A DNA stretch of 47,420 nucleotides from Streptomyces sp. DI166 (GCF_900091315.1 NZ_FLSP01000069.1:1-47420); one strand, 5' to 3'; counted from the first letter of the stretch, positions 33,099-42,207 are shown. The notes: generated by a model not told the origin, from the letters alone. Made by a program: numbers and translations.

Positions 33099-33860
33099 AT
33101 GGCGAGCCGGAGCGGAGAGCGCCAGCCACCGAAGTACCAGCGGATTGCCGATGCGCTCAGGGAGGCGATCCAGGCAGGCGAGTACGGCTCGGGTGATCGA
33201 CTCCCCGGAGAAAACGACCTCATGGCCACGTACGACGTGGCCCGCATGACCGCCCGCCAGGCACTCGGCGTCTTGCAGAACGAAGGTCTGGTCGAGTCCC
33301 GCAAGGGCGCTGGCGTCTTCGTACGAGACTTCAAGCCGCTCAGGCGGCGAGGCATCCAGCGACTCTCCCGCGATCAGTGGGGGTCGGGCCGGTCCATCTG
33401 GTCGGCGGACATAGGCGAACGCACCTTGGTCGTAGACCAGGTGGAAGTCTTCGAGACGGAAGCGCCCGAGCGCATCGCGCAGGTTCTCGACATCGAGCCC
33501 GGCGCGCCGACCTGCGTCCGAAGCCGCCGTTTCGTCCTCGACGAGAAGCCGGTACTGGTCTCCACGTCGTACCTTCCTGCCGAACTAGTCGCAGGCACGG
33601 CGATCACCCAAGAGGACACAGGACCAGGCGGGACGTACGCACGTCTAGCCGAACTCGGTTACAAGCCCGTCCACTTCCGCGAAGAGATCCGTTGCCGCAT
33701 GCCATCACAGGCCGAGGCCAGTCGCCTCAACCTGTCCATGGGCACACCAGTGATCATGATCTGCCGCACGGCGTTCGCCGACGAGGGACGGCCGGTCGAG
33801 GTCAACGAAATGATCCTTGACTCGGCGTCATACATCCTGGAGTACGACTTCGACGCCTGA
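33099..33860 (+). CDS. KorSA-like GntR (HutC/UTRA) repressor
   Basis: 253 residues. An N-terminal winged helix-turn-helix (about 12-78: YQRIADALREAIQAGEYGSG...MTARQALGVLQNEGLVESRKGAGVFV) and a C-terminal UTRA domain (about 95-250). Known: Kor repressors hold AICE transfer genes off and stop lethal tra expression. ATG 33099, strong GAGGAGG upstream. It is divergent from the tra operon across the operator array. Confidence 0.93.
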   Translation: MASRSGERQPPKYQRIADALREAIQAGEYGSGDRLPGENDLMATYDVARMTARQALGVLQNEGLVESRKGAGVFVRDFKPLRRRGIQRLSRDQWGSGRSIWSADIGERTLVVDQVEVFETEAPERIAQVLDIEPGAPTCVRSRRFVLDEKPVLVSTSYLPAELVAGTAITQEDTGPGGTYARLAELGYKPVHFREEIRCRMPSQAEASRLNLSMGTPVIMICRTAFADEGRPVEVNEMILDSASYILEYDFDA

Positions 33861-33902
33861 CCGAGCCAGCCGTTGTTACAGATTTCTCTACCTCATCAAG
33901 TG

Positions 33903-33964
33903 CCCGCGCAAGGCGCGGGCTGGCCCCTGGGGCCCGGCCCCCACGCGCCTTCGGCGCAGGGGCC
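33903..33964 (+). terminator. double terminator after the KorSA-like gene
   Basis: Hairpin 1: CCCGCGC (33903-33909) with GCGCGGG (33913-33919). Hairpin 2: GGCCCC/GGGGCC (33936-33941, 33959-33964) enclosing GCGCC-TTC-GGCGC (33945-33957). Confidence 0.6.
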
Positions 33965-34032
33965 GACCCCTGGGGCCGCAGCGAGCTACGGCCCATGAGT
34001 CGAGACCTGCTCAGAAAGCCCAGCCGGGGCCG

Positions 34033-34198
34033 GTCGGCTCCGAGACTTTAGGCAGCCACCATGGGGCGAGCCTCGAAGATCATGGCCCCAACGTCGTGCT
34101 TTACCGGGCAGGTCCACAGACTGCCCGACGCGCCACCAGCTTACGGGGCCATGATCACTCGCCCCATGGCAGCTCCCGCCCAAAGTCTCGGAGCCGAC
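34033..34198. repeat. 166-bp nested inverted repeat, possible replication or transfer origin
   Basis: The left arm (34033-34089) and right arm (34145-34198) pair in three blocks of 17, 9 and 12 bp. The central loop holds a second hairpin, CGGGCAG (34105-34111) with CTGCCCG (34121-34127). Single-strand origins (sti/sso) and clt sites of Streptomyces rolling-circle elements are non-coding and highly folded, and this lies where such a site could be. Which of these it is cannot be told from sequence. Confidence 0.7.
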
Positions 34199-34340
34199 CT
34201 CTCGCCGTTGTCAGGGCTGGGCCGTCCGTGGGCCGTCCGAGGGTGGCCGACGATGACAGATACCGACAGCCGACGAAGGCTCCACGCCTGGTCAGAGGTG
34301 GCGCTTTGAGCACTCTCCCAGGTGCGAAACCGCGAAGGCC

Positions 34341-34358
34341 AGTTGAGGAACTCCAGAG
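34341..34358 (+). repeat. right candidate attachment site
   Basis: AGTTGAGGAACTCCAGAG, 20 bp before the aminotransferase ATG; one mismatch to 26325-26342. Confidence 0.6.
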
Positions 34359-34378
34359 CTTCGGCGCAGGATGCCGCC

Positions 34379-35560
34379 ATGACCTCTAGCGTGCGTCCTC
34401 TTCTCAACCGCCGCCTCGCCGAGTTCGGTACGACGATCTTCGCGGAGATGTCGGCACTGGCCCTGCGGACCGGGTCGATCAATCTGGGGCAGGGTTTCCC
34501 GGACACCGACGGGCCCGAGGAGGTCCGGGAGGCGGCGGTGCGGGCGCTGCGGGACGGGCGCGGGAACCAGTACCCGCCGGGGCCCGGCGTGCCGGAGCTG
34601 CGGCTGGCGGTGGCGGCGCACCAGGAGCGGCGGTACGGGCTGACGTACGACCCGGACACCGAGGTGCTGGTGACCGCGGGCGCCACGGAGGCCATCGCGG
34701 CGGCGCTGCTGGCGCTGCTGGAGCCCGGCGACGAGGTGGTGGCGCTGGAGCCGTACTACGACTCCTACGCGGCCTGCATCGCCATGGCGGGGGCACGCAG
34801 GGTGCCGGTCACCCTGCGTCCGGACGGGGGGCGTTTCCGGCTCGACCTCGACGAGTTGCGCGCGGCGGTCACCGACCGCACCCGGCTGCTGCTGATCAAC
34901 ACCCCGCACAACCCGACCGGCACGGTCCTCACCCGCGAGGAGCTGGCGGCGGTGGCAGAGCTGGCGGTGGAAAGGGATCTGCTGGTCGTCACGGACGAGG
35001 TGTACGAGCATCTCGTCTTCGACGGGGCCGAGCATGTGCCGCTGGCGACGTTTCCGGGGATGCGGGAGCGGACCGTCACTATTTCCTCCGCCGGCAAGAC
35101 GTACTCCTTCACCGGCTGGAAGGTCGGCTGGGTGACCGCCCCGCCCGCGCTGGTGACCGCGGTGCGCTCGGCGAAGCAGTTCCTGACGTACGTGGCGTCC
35201 GGGCCGTTCCAGTACGCCGTCGCCGAGGCGCTCGCGCTGCCCGACAGCTACTACGCCGACTTCCGCGCGGACATGCAGGCCAAGCGGGACCTGCTGGCGT
35301 CGGGGCTGAAGGAGGCGGGGTTCGAGGTGTTCACCTCGGCGGGGACCTACTTCATCACCACCGACATCCGGCCCCTCGGCGAGAGCGACGGGTTCGCCTT
35401 CTGCCGGGCGCTGCCCGAGCGGGCCGGGGTGGTGGCCATCCCGAACGCCGTGTTCTACGACCACAAGGACGCGGGCGCGCCGTATGTGCGGTTCGCGTTC
35501 TGCAAGCGGGCGGAGGTGCTTCAGGAGGCCGCCGACCGGCTGCGGCGGCTGGCCCCCTGA
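34379..35560 (+). CDS. class I PLP-dependent aminotransferase (KAT/DapC-like)
   Basis: 393 residues, fold-type I. Seen: INLGQGFPDTDGPEEV (34-49), a hallmark of the kynurenine/methionine aminotransferase group, TPHNPTG (175-181, N178), TDEVYEHLVFDG (D206) and PLP lysine in SSAGKTYSFTGWKVGW (K240). Start ATG 34379. The mobile element ends 20 bp upstream, so its original promoter was probably separated from it. Substrate not determinable; a kynurenine or aromatic acceptor is possible. Confidence 0.93.
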   Translation: MTSSVRPLLNRRLAEFGTTIFAEMSALALRTGSINLGQGFPDTDGPEEVREAAVRALRDGRGNQYPPGPGVPELRLAVAAHQERRYGLTYDPDTEVLVTAGATEAIAAALLALLEPGDEVVALEPYYDSYAACIAMAGARRVPVTLRPDGGRFRLDLDELRAAVTDRTRLLLINTPHNPTGTVLTREELAAVAELAVERDLLVVTDEVYEHLVFDGAEHVPLATFPGMRERTVTISSAGKTYSFTGWKVGWVTAPPALVTAVRSAKQFLTYVASGPFQYAVAEALALPDSYYADFRADMQAKRDLLASGLKEAGFEVFTSAGTYFITTDIRPLGESDGFAFCRALPERAGVVAIPNAVFYDHKDAGAPYVRFAFCKRAEVLQEAADRLRRLAP

Positions 35561-35567
35561 AACGGCG

Positions 35568-35750
35568 TCAGCGGCGCAGGCCGAGGCGGTTGCCGAAGCC
35601 GTAGTACAGGCCGAGCAGGACGCCGCCGACCGCCGCGGTGACACCCGCGGCCGCACCGGAGAACACCGCCCCGGCGACCACGATGGCCAGCGCGTACACG
35701 GCGGGCAGCAGCCAGTTGATCCGGCCGCGGGTCGTCGGGTTGGTCTCCAT
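35568..35750 (-). CDS. small two-helix membrane protein, 60 aa
   Basis: METNPTTRGRINWLLPAVYALAIVVAG..., with two hydrophobic helices (about 12-29 and 33-51) and a basic C-terminus (GNRLGLRR). GGGGGA precedes ATG 35750. It converges with the aminotransferase, 7 bp apart. Function unknown; it does not look like a RiPP precursor. Confidence 0.7.
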   Translation of the reverse strand: METNPTTRGRINWLLPAVYALAIVVAGAVFSGAAAGVTAAVGGVLLGLYYGFGNRLGLRR

Positions 35751-35828
35751 GGTTCCCCCTGGGGTCGAGGTCGTGGTCGTGCGGGAGCGGGCCGCGGACC
35801 GGCGCGGGGTCGCGCCGGTCCGATCATG

Positions 35829-38800
35829 TCACTCGGCTCCCGCCCGCGAAAACCGGGCGGATGTGGAGAGTTGAGGTCCGGCCAGCCGGGCGAAGAGCCC
35901 GTCGGTGTCCGCCATCAGCTCGTCGTAGGTGCCCTGCTGGACGATCCGGCCGCGTTCCATGACGACGATCCGGTCGGCGTCGACCACCGTGGACAGGCGG
36001 TGCGCGATGACCAGCCGGGTGGCGTTCAGGCGCCGGGTGCTCTCGGCCACCAGGCTCTGCGTCGGGTTGTCCAGGGCGCTGGTCGCCTCGTCGAAAAAGA
36101 CCAGGCGCGGGCGGGCCACCAGGGCGCGGGCGATCATCAGGCGCTGGCGCTGGCCGCCGGAGAGCGTGTTGGTGCCCTCCGACAGCATGGTGTGCATGCC
36201 CATCGGCATGGCCCTGATGTCGTCGGCCAGCCCCGCCATCTCCGCCGCCGCCCATGCCTCGTCGAGGGTGAAGCCGGTGGTGCCGACGATGTTGGCCAGG
36301 ATGTCGCCGGCCTGGAGCGCGCCGTTCTGGAGTACGACGCCGCACTGCCGGCGCACCGCCGAGATATCGAGTTCGGCGAGGTCCTGGCCGTCGTAGAGGA
36401 CGCTGCCGGACAGTGGCGTTTCGAAGCCCAGCAGCAGGCGCAGCAGGGTGGACTTGCCGCTGCCCGAGGCGCCGACGACGGCGACGAACTCCCCGGGCTG
36501 CACGGTCAGGCTGAGGTCGTCCAGGACCAGCGGCCCGTCCTGGCCGTAGCGGAAGGACAGGTGGGAGACGGCGATCCGGCCCGAGAGGTCGCCCGGGTCG
36601 GCCTTGGTGCCGTCGTTCTCCGGTTCGGCCTCCAGGATGGGCTGCAGGCGCTCCAGCATCGGCACGGTGCCCACGGCGGTGACCGCCGCGGCGGTGAACT
36701 GGAGTCCGGCGGCGAGCAGCAGGTTGAAGGCGGTGTAGAACGGCAGGAAGACCGAGAGCGGGATCTCGCCGTGCAGCGGGCCCGCCGTCAGGGCGAAGAC
36801 CACCGCCGAACACACCAGCGGGAAACCCGCGTTGAAGGTGGTGACGGCGTTCTGCACGCGCCGCACGCGGGCGGACAGGGCGTGGCCCTCCGCCGCGAGG
36901 CGGGTCCACTCGGCGAACGCCCGTTCCTCGGCAGCGGCCACCCGCAGCTTGGGCATCGCGGTGAGCATCTGGAAGACCATCGAGGACACGGCCTGGTCAT
37001 GCACGTACTCCCTTCGCGCCCAGCGCAGTTGGATACGTCCGGCGACCGCCGCGAAGCCCACGCCCACCGCGGTCAGACCGGCGGCGGCGAGCGCGAGGGT
37101 GACGTCGTACCAGAAGACCAGGCCCAGATTGGCGAGTCCGGTGAGCAGGGCCAGGGTGGCGGTGGTGAGCATGCCGGAGAGCAGTTCCTGGGCGGCGGTG
37201 ACGCCGAGGACGGTGGTGCCCAGCTCGCCGGTGGAGTAGCGGGTGAAGAAGGCGGCGGGCAGCGACAGTAGGCGGTTCCACAGGCCCGCCTGCATGGCCG
37301 CGCCGGAGCGGCTCTCCATGCGCAGGACGGCGATGTTCTGCACGACGGACAGCGCCGCCGTCACCAGTCCGGAGGCGATCACCGCCAGGGCGCCCTGCAC
37401 GATCAGGTCCCGGTCGGCGGCCTCCACGTAGCTGCCCAGCACCTCGCCGGTCATGACCGGGATGATCAGGCCGAGCAGCGCCACCAGACCGCCCGCGACG
37501 ACGAACCGGACCAGGTCCCGGCCGTGCCCGTGCGAGGGTGAGAAGCCGAACCGCAGCAGCCCGCGCACGTCCCGTACGCGTTCGGGCAGCGGCCGGTACA
37601 GCACCACGCCCTCGTTGCGCAGCCGGGCGGCCCCGTCGGCGGTGAGCGGGGTGACCCGGCCGTCGTCGACCACGACATAGCCCCGTCCGAGCGGCAGCAG
37701 CGCGACCGGGCGGCCGGTGACGTGGTAGGCGACCATCGGGCCGAGGTCCTTGGTCCACCAGGGCCCTTCGAGCCGTACGGTGCGGGTGCGCACCCCGGAG
37801 GCCAGGGCGATGGCCCGCAGGTCGTCCCGGGCCCGGCCGCCGCCGCTGCCGCGCACCGGCGGCCGTACCGTGAAGCCCTGCCGGGAGGCGACCAGGCGGG
37901 CGGCGGCGAGCAGCGGCGGGTCGGCGGCGACGTCGGCGAGTTTGACCCGGGTGTCGGTGTCGTGCAGGACCGCGTCGAAGCGGCGCACCGCGGCGGCCGG
38001 CACGGTGGCGTCCTGGGCGCGGCGGGCGGCGAGTTCGGCCCGCTCCTCGGCGCGTACGACCGCGACCCGGTGGTCGACGGCGGCGCGCAGGCGTACGGCG
38101 TAGCGGGCGAGCGCGGCGGTGAGGCGGCCCTGGCGGTAGACGTCCAGGAGCGAGGCGGAGGTCAGCCGGGCCGGTTCGCGGGCCCGCAGCCAGTCCCGTT
38201 CGGTCAGCACCACTTCGTCGCCCGGTCCGACCGGCTCGGGCGGCTCGGGCAGGTCCGGGGCCCGTTGCTCCGCGCCCGCGCGGTCGCCCTGGTCGAGGAG
38301 CCCGGACTCCACGCGGACGAAGCGGACGCCGTCGACAGAGCGGGTGACGTCCCGTGCTTCGAGTTCCGTGCTGCCGCGGGTGCTCAGGGAGGTGAACTTG
38401 CGCGGCGGCAGAGTTCCGGCGAGGGCCTCGGCGAGCGCGGTGAGGCCGGCGGTGAGACCGTCCAGGACGCGGGCGTGGTCGAGTTCGGCCGGGCGCTCCC
38501 CGTCCGCCCGGGGCAGCGCGGTGCGCCCGGCGCGTACGTCGTCCAGGACCTCCAGCGGCAGCCGGTGCAGTTGGGCGTCGAGTACGGGGCGGGCGACGAC
38601 GGTGTGCCGGGTGTCGCGGTCGGTGCCGCACACCAGGAGCATCCCGGCATCGGCCCGGCACAGGAAGTGCCGCCGCCCGGCCGCCCCGTCGCCGTCGTCG
38701 GGGCCCGCTGCCCCGGCCCGCCCGTCGGTGACCGCGCGTTCCACCGCGAACAGGTCGGCAGCACCCTCCGCCACGTAGAGCAGAGTGCCGGGGTCGTCCA

Positions 38801-39032
38801 GGCAGACGGTACGGGTGGGGGTGCCCGGGGGTTCGGGAGCGGGGTCGGTCGGGTGGTCCGGGGAAGTCTGCACGCTCACGTCGGCAGCCGCGCCCGCGCT
38901 CGGGGTATCCGGGCCCGCCCCGCCCTCGCCACCCCCGGCGATCCCGCCCGGCACGCCTGAAGCGGGCGTGGTCGGTGTGTCGGCGGCGCCCGTGCCCGCG
39001 GTGGCGGCGGGCGCGTTGTCCGGGTTCGTCAC
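35829..39032 (-). CDS. NHLP-type bacteriocin export ABC transporter, permease-ATPase with long N-terminal domain
   Basis: 1067 residues. Residues 1-about 95 are disordered (Ala/Gly/Pro/Asp). A large soluble domain follows (about 95-500), a cNMP-binding-like or inactive region of the NHLM family. Then come an ABC exporter membrane domain (about 510-800) and the ATPase, with Walker A VVGASGSGKSTLLRL, signature LSGGQRQRLMIARAL and Walker B RLVFFDEATSALD. No C39 cysteine protease is present; that lies in the partner gene. The GTG start overlaps the previous stop (GTGA). Likely heterodimer or accessory exporter of the peptide made by the cluster. Confidence 0.9.
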   Translation of the reverse strand: MTNPDNAPAATAGTGAADTPTTPASGVPGGIAGGGEGGAGPDTPSAGAAADVSVQTSPDHPTDPAPEPPGTPTRTVCLDDPGTLLYVAEGAADLFAVERAVTDGRAGAAGPDDGDGAAGRRHFLCRADAGMLLVCGTDRDTRHTVVARPVLDAQLHRLPLEVLDDVRAGRTALPRADGERPAELDHARVLDGLTAGLTALAEALAGTLPPRKFTSLSTRGSTELEARDVTRSVDGVRFVRVESGLLDQGDRAGAEQRAPDLPEPPEPVGPGDEVVLTERDWLRAREPARLTSASLLDVYRQGRLTAALARYAVRLRAAVDHRVAVVRAEERAELAARRAQDATVPAAAVRRFDAVLHDTDTRVKLADVAADPPLLAAARLVASRQGFTVRPPVRGSGGGRARDDLRAIALASGVRTRTVRLEGPWWTKDLGPMVAYHVTGRPVALLPLGRGYVVVDDGRVTPLTADGAARLRNEGVVLYRPLPERVRDVRGLLRFGFSPSHGHGRDLVRFVVAGGLVALLGLIIPVMTGEVLGSYVEAADRDLIVQGALAVIASGLVTAALSVVQNIAVLRMESRSGAAMQAGLWNRLLSLPAAFFTRYSTGELGTTVLGVTAAQELLSGMLTTATLALLTGLANLGLVFWYDVTLALAAAGLTAVGVGFAAVAGRIQLRWARREYVHDQAVSSMVFQMLTAMPKLRVAAAEERAFAEWTRLAAEGHALSARVRRVQNAVTTFNAGFPLVCSAVVFALTAGPLHGEIPLSVFLPFYTAFNLLLAAGLQFTAAAVTAVGTVPMLERLQPILEAEPENDGTKADPGDLSGRIAVSHLSFRYGQDGPLVLDDLSLTVQPGEFVAVVGASGSGKSTLLRLLLGFETPLSGSVLYDGQDLAELDISAVRRQCGVVLQNGALQAGDILANIVGTTGFTLDEAWAAAEMAGLADDIRAMPMGMHTMLSEGTNTLSGGQRQRLMIARALVARPRLVFFDEATSALDNPTQSLVAESTRRLNATRLVIAHRLSTVVDADRIVVMERGRIVQQGTYDELMADTDGLFARLAGPQLSTSARFSRAGAE

Positions 39033-41377
39033 AGCGTGTCACTCTCCTCGGCCCTGCTGGACTCGAACAGGGCCGCGTACAGGCCACGCGCGGCGAGCAG
39101 TTCGTCGTGCGTGCCGCGTTCGGCGACGGTGCCCTTGTCCAGGACGATGATCTCGTCGGCGTCGCGCACGGTGGACAGCCGGTGGGCGATGATCAGACAG
39201 GCGCAGCCGCGCCGCCGCAGGTTGTCCATGACAGTGCGCTCGGTCGCGGGGTCCAGGGCGCTGGTGGCCTCGTCGAGGACCAGCAGCGTGGGCCGGGCGG
39301 CCAGGGCGCGAGCCAGTTCCAGGCGCTGGCGCTGGCCGCCGCTGAAGTTGGCGCCGTGCTCCCAGACCTGGGCGTTGAGGCCGCCGGGGCGGGAGAGCAC
39401 CTCGTCGAAGACGGCCGCGTCCTGGAGCGCGGCAAGTACCACCTCGTCGGGCACGGTGTCGTCCCAGAGGGTGAGGTTCTCGCGGACGGTCCCGGAGAAC
39501 AGGGCCACGTCCTGGTCGACGTAGGCCATCGAGGCGGCGAGCACCGTGCGCGGGATCTCCTCGCGGGGGCGTCCGCCGAGCAGCACCTGGCCGGAGCGCG
39601 GTTCGTACAGGCCGGTGACGAGGCGGCCGACGGTGGACTTGCCGCTGCCGGAGCCGCCGACGACCGCGGTGCGCGAACCGGGGGTGATGGTGAGGCAGAG
39701 TCCGGAGATGACGGGAGCGGCGAGCGGTCCGTAGCCGAAGGTGATGTCGCGCAGCACGAGTTCGCCGTTGAGGCGGCCCTCGGGGGCCTCGGGGTCGAGT
39801 TCGTCGCGGCCCGGCTCGAAGCAGCCCGCCTGGGGGTACTTCTCCACGTCGTGGATGCGCTTGAGGTCCGCGTTCATGTCCTGGAGCCGGCTGCCCAGGT
39901 TGGTCAGCTGGGTGACCGGGCGGCTGAGCGCGGCGAGCAGTGTCTGGAAGGTGACGAGGATGCCGACGCTGAGCGTGCCGTCCGCCACCCGCAGGCCGCC
40001 GACGAGCAGCAGCACCCCGATGTTGACGACGGCGAGCAGCGGCGGCAGCACGGTCAGCACCGCGGTGGTCTGCCCGAGCCGCTGCTGGGCGCTGGTGACC
40101 TTGGCGAGGAAGCCGGCCCAGCGGGTGAACGCCTCGGGCTCGGACCCGGACGCCTTGACGGACTCGATGGTGGACAGGGTCGCGAAGGTGGTGCCGATCA
40201 GGTTGCCGCGGTCGGCGCGGAGGGCGGCCACGGCGTCCTTGCGGGAGCGCGCGACGAGCTGGAGCATCAGGACGTTCAGGCCGGCGGTGGCCAGGCCGAT
40301 GGCGCCGAGCAGCACGTCGTAACGGATCATCAGGGCGCCGTAGAAGACGACCAGGGTCAGGTTGATGGTGGTCGCGGCGACGTCGCGGGAGAGGATCATC
40401 GCGACGGTGTCGTTGCTGGCGACCCGTTTGGCGACCTCGGCGGGGCGGCGCTGGAGGAAGAACTCGATGGGCAGCCGCAGCAGATGCCGGAAGAAGCGCG
40501 CCGAGCTGACCAGGCCGGTACGGATCTCCATGCGCAGCAGGTAGTGCTGCTGGACGGAGGTCAGCACGAAGACCATCAGCGCGGTCACCGCCATCGCCAG
40601 GGCCAGCGGGAGCACGGCGGTGGGCGAGTCGGCGCCGATCACCTGGTCGACGAAGACCCGGGAGTAGGCGGCGCCGACGATGCCGGGCACCACCAGCAGC
40701 AGGCTGGCCAGCAGCACCAGCGGCAGCGCCCGCCCCGACGGCAGCCGCCGGTCGAGCAGGGCGGCGGCGGTGCTGGTGCGGCGTCCGCCGGGCCGGAAGT
40801 CGGGGCCGGGTTCGAAGGTGAGCACGATCCCGGTGAAGCCCGAGTCGAACTCCGACCACTCCATCAGCCTCGGGCCGGTGCTCGGGTCGTTGACGGCGAC
40901 GAGGGTGCGGCCGAACCGGGTGCTGATCCCCTCGACCACCATGAAGTGCTGGAACGCCCAGAAGATGATCACCGGTCCGGTGCGCAGCTTCTCGCGCAGC
41001 AGATCGGGTTCGGCCTGGAAGCCGCGGGCGACCATGCCGAAGGAGCGGGCGGCGGCCAGGACGGAGCTGGCCTTGGCGCCGTCCCGGGAGACCCCGCACA
41101 GGGAGCGCAGTTCCTCCAGCGGGACGTGCCGTCCGTGGTGGGCGAGGATCATCGCCAGGCTGGCGGCGCCGCACTCCACCGACTCCATCTGCAGGACGGT
41201 GGGCACCCGGTGGGCGCGGCGGCGGGCCCACCGGCGTTCGCGGGCGGCGCCGCGTCTGCCGCGGCGTTCGGCCCGGCGGGTGCGGCGGCGCGAGACGGGC
41301 GCGTCCCGGCCGGGGCCGCCCGGCGGGCCGCCCGGTCCGGTCGTTCGGGTGGCGGTGGTCGACTTGGTGTCGCTCAT
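39029..41377 (-). CDS. C39-peptidase ABC transporter (NHLP bacteriocin export/processing)
   Basis: 782 residues. A basic leader (1-58) precedes a C39 peptidase: catalytic C69 (LQMESVECGAASLAMIL), H144 (AFQHFMVVEG) and D164 (VNDPSTGPR). An ABC exporter membrane domain (about 190-480) and an ATPase with GGSGSGKST, FSGGQRQRLELARAL and LLVLDEATSALD follow. Known: such proteins cut the leader after a double-glycine motif and export the product, so the substrate should have a Gly-Gly-type leader. It follows the HlyD gene by 13 nt. Confidence 0.95.
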   Translation of the reverse strand: MSDTKSTTATRTTGPGGPPGGPGRDAPVSRRRTRRAERRGRRGAARERRWARRRAHRVPTVLQMESVECGAASLAMILAHHGRHVPLEELRSLCGVSRDGAKASSVLAAARSFGMVARGFQAEPDLLREKLRTGPVIIFWAFQHFMVVEGISTRFGRTLVAVNDPSTGPRLMEWSEFDSGFTGIVLTFEPGPDFRPGGRRTSTAAALLDRRLPSGRALPLVLLASLLLVVPGIVGAAYSRVFVDQVIGADSPTAVLPLALAMAVTALMVFVLTSVQQHYLLRMEIRTGLVSSARFFRHLLRLPIEFFLQRRPAEVAKRVASNDTVAMILSRDVAATTINLTLVVFYGALMIRYDVLLGAIGLATAGLNVLMLQLVARSRKDAVAALRADRGNLIGTTFATLSTIESVKASGSEPEAFTRWAGFLAKVTSAQQRLGQTTAVLTVLPPLLAVVNIGVLLLVGGLRVADGTLSVGILVTFQTLLAALSRPVTQLTNLGSRLQDMNADLKRIHDVEKYPQAGCFEPGRDELDPEAPEGRLNGELVLRDITFGYGPLAAPVISGLCLTITPGSRTAVVGGSGSGKSTVGRLVTGLYEPRSGQVLLGGRPREEIPRTVLAASMAYVDQDVALFSGTVRENLTLWDDTVPDEVVLAALQDAAVFDEVLSRPGGLNAQVWEHGANFSGGQRQRLELARALAARPTLLVLDEATSALDPATERTVMDNLRRRGCACLIIAHRLSTVRDADEIIVLDKGTVAERGTHDELLAARGLYAALFESSRAEESDTL

Positions 41378-41390
41378 CGGTCCGGCCTCC

Positions 41391-42203
41391 TCAGCGTCCC
41401 AGCAGCAGGGCGAACGGCGACTGGCTGCGCAGCCCGATCGACGCGCTCACCGAGGTCTGCGAGCCGAGCCGGACGGGCGGGGCCTGGGCGGTGCTCCACG
41501 CGTAGCCGGACGGGGAGCCCGGCTCGGGGATCAGGTCCACCGTGACCAGGCGCGGCGCCTGGTCCTGGTGGAATGCCTCGGCCGCCAGGTCGCCGCCCGC
41601 GACGGCGGCCAGCCCTTCGCGGGTGAGCGGGTAGGGGGAGACCGAGGTGACCTCGCCGCGCAGCAGCCCGTAGACCGACGGCGGCGCGGTCGACACCGAC
41701 AGGTCGACGGGGCGGCCGGGGCGCAGCCCGGCGGCCTGGTCGGCGGGGACGAAGACGAGGGCGACGAGCCGGTCGTCGGGCAGGTCGGTGCGTTCGACGG
41801 TGGCGACGGTGCTGCCCGCCCGGACGAACTGGCCCGACGTCAGCGCCGCGCTGATCACCTTGCCCGCGAACGGGCTGGTGACGGTACGGACGCGGCCCGC
41901 GTCGTCGGTGAGCCGGGCGAGCGGGTCCCCCGCCTTCACCTCGTCGTCGGGGTGCACCAGCAGCTCGCGGGCCAGCCCGGTGTACGGGCTCTGGACCTGG
42001 CTGGTGCCGCCGGGGTGGGTGAGGATGCCGGGGGCGTCGACGGTCACTTCGAGCCGGGCGAACACCGCCCAGACACAGGCGCCGGCCATGGTGATCAGGA
42101 CGACGAAGACGGCGATCCAGCCGCGGGGCGCCGCCAGCAGCACGGGCGCGTCCAGCTCGTCCGGCTCCCGCTTGCGCTGCAGGGCCTGGTAGCGGAACTG
42201 CAC
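41391..42203 (-). CDS. HlyD-like (NHLM) membrane-fusion/secretion protein
   Basis: 270 residues, GTG start 42203. One N-terminal membrane helix (GWIAVFVVLITMAGACVWAVFA, about 28-49), then a biotinyl/lipoyl-like hybrid motif (GLARELLVHPDDEVKAGDPLARL, about 75-97) and a beta-barrel region. Known: it links the ABC exporter to release of peptide. It follows sagB by 4 nt and precedes the C39 transporter by 13 nt. Confidence 0.9.
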   Translation of the reverse strand: MQFRYQALQRKREPDELDAPVLLAAPRGWIAVFVVLITMAGACVWAVFARLEVTVDAPGILTHPGGTSQVQSPYTGLARELLVHPDDEVKAGDPLARLTDDAGRVRTVTSPFAGKVISAALTSGQFVRAGSTVATVERTDLPDDRLVALVFVPADQAAGLRPGRPVDLSVSTAPPSVYGLLRGEVTSVSPYPLTREGLAAVAGGDLAAEAFHQDQAPRLVTVDLIPEPGSPSGYAWSTAQAPPVRLGSQTSVSASIGLRSQSPFALLLGR

Positions 42204-42207
42204 GGGG

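Larger units (their letters stand above)
26325..34358. mobile_element. pSAM2-type actinomycete integrative and conjugative element (AICE), about 8 kb
   Basis: The element runs from the imperfect 18-bp repeat at 26325-26342 to its partner at 34341-34358. Minus-strand operon order, from the promoter inward: SCO3933-family protein, TraSA-like translocase, zinc-ribbon protein, SpdB-like DUF2637 protein, three small transfer-type proteins, a short Cys-rich protein, Rep, Xis, Int. A divergent KorSA-like repressor lies at the other end. Known: these elements excise, replicate by rolling circle and move as double-stranded DNA through a hexameric FtsK-like pump. I saw no pra-type activator and no NUDIX pif gene. 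No tRNA is visible at either end. Confidence 0.88.
33861..34378. other. 518-bp gene-free right end of the AICE
   Basis: No convincing gene. It holds two terminator hairpins after korSA, a 166-bp nested inverted repeat, two GGGCCGTC copies (34219-34226, 34230-34237), the right candidate att site and the aminotransferase leader. Plus-strand open frames crossing it lack codon bias and run through the inverted repeat. Confidence 0.75.

Noticed and set aside
34061..34309. Plus-strand frame of 82 residues in the AICE right end
   Set aside because: It crosses the long inverted repeat, with no ribosome binding site or third-position bias.
35568..35750. 60-aa protein next to the RiPP operon, considered as the precursor
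   Set aside because: It has two membrane helices and no Cys/Ser/Thr-rich core or leader-cleavage motif.
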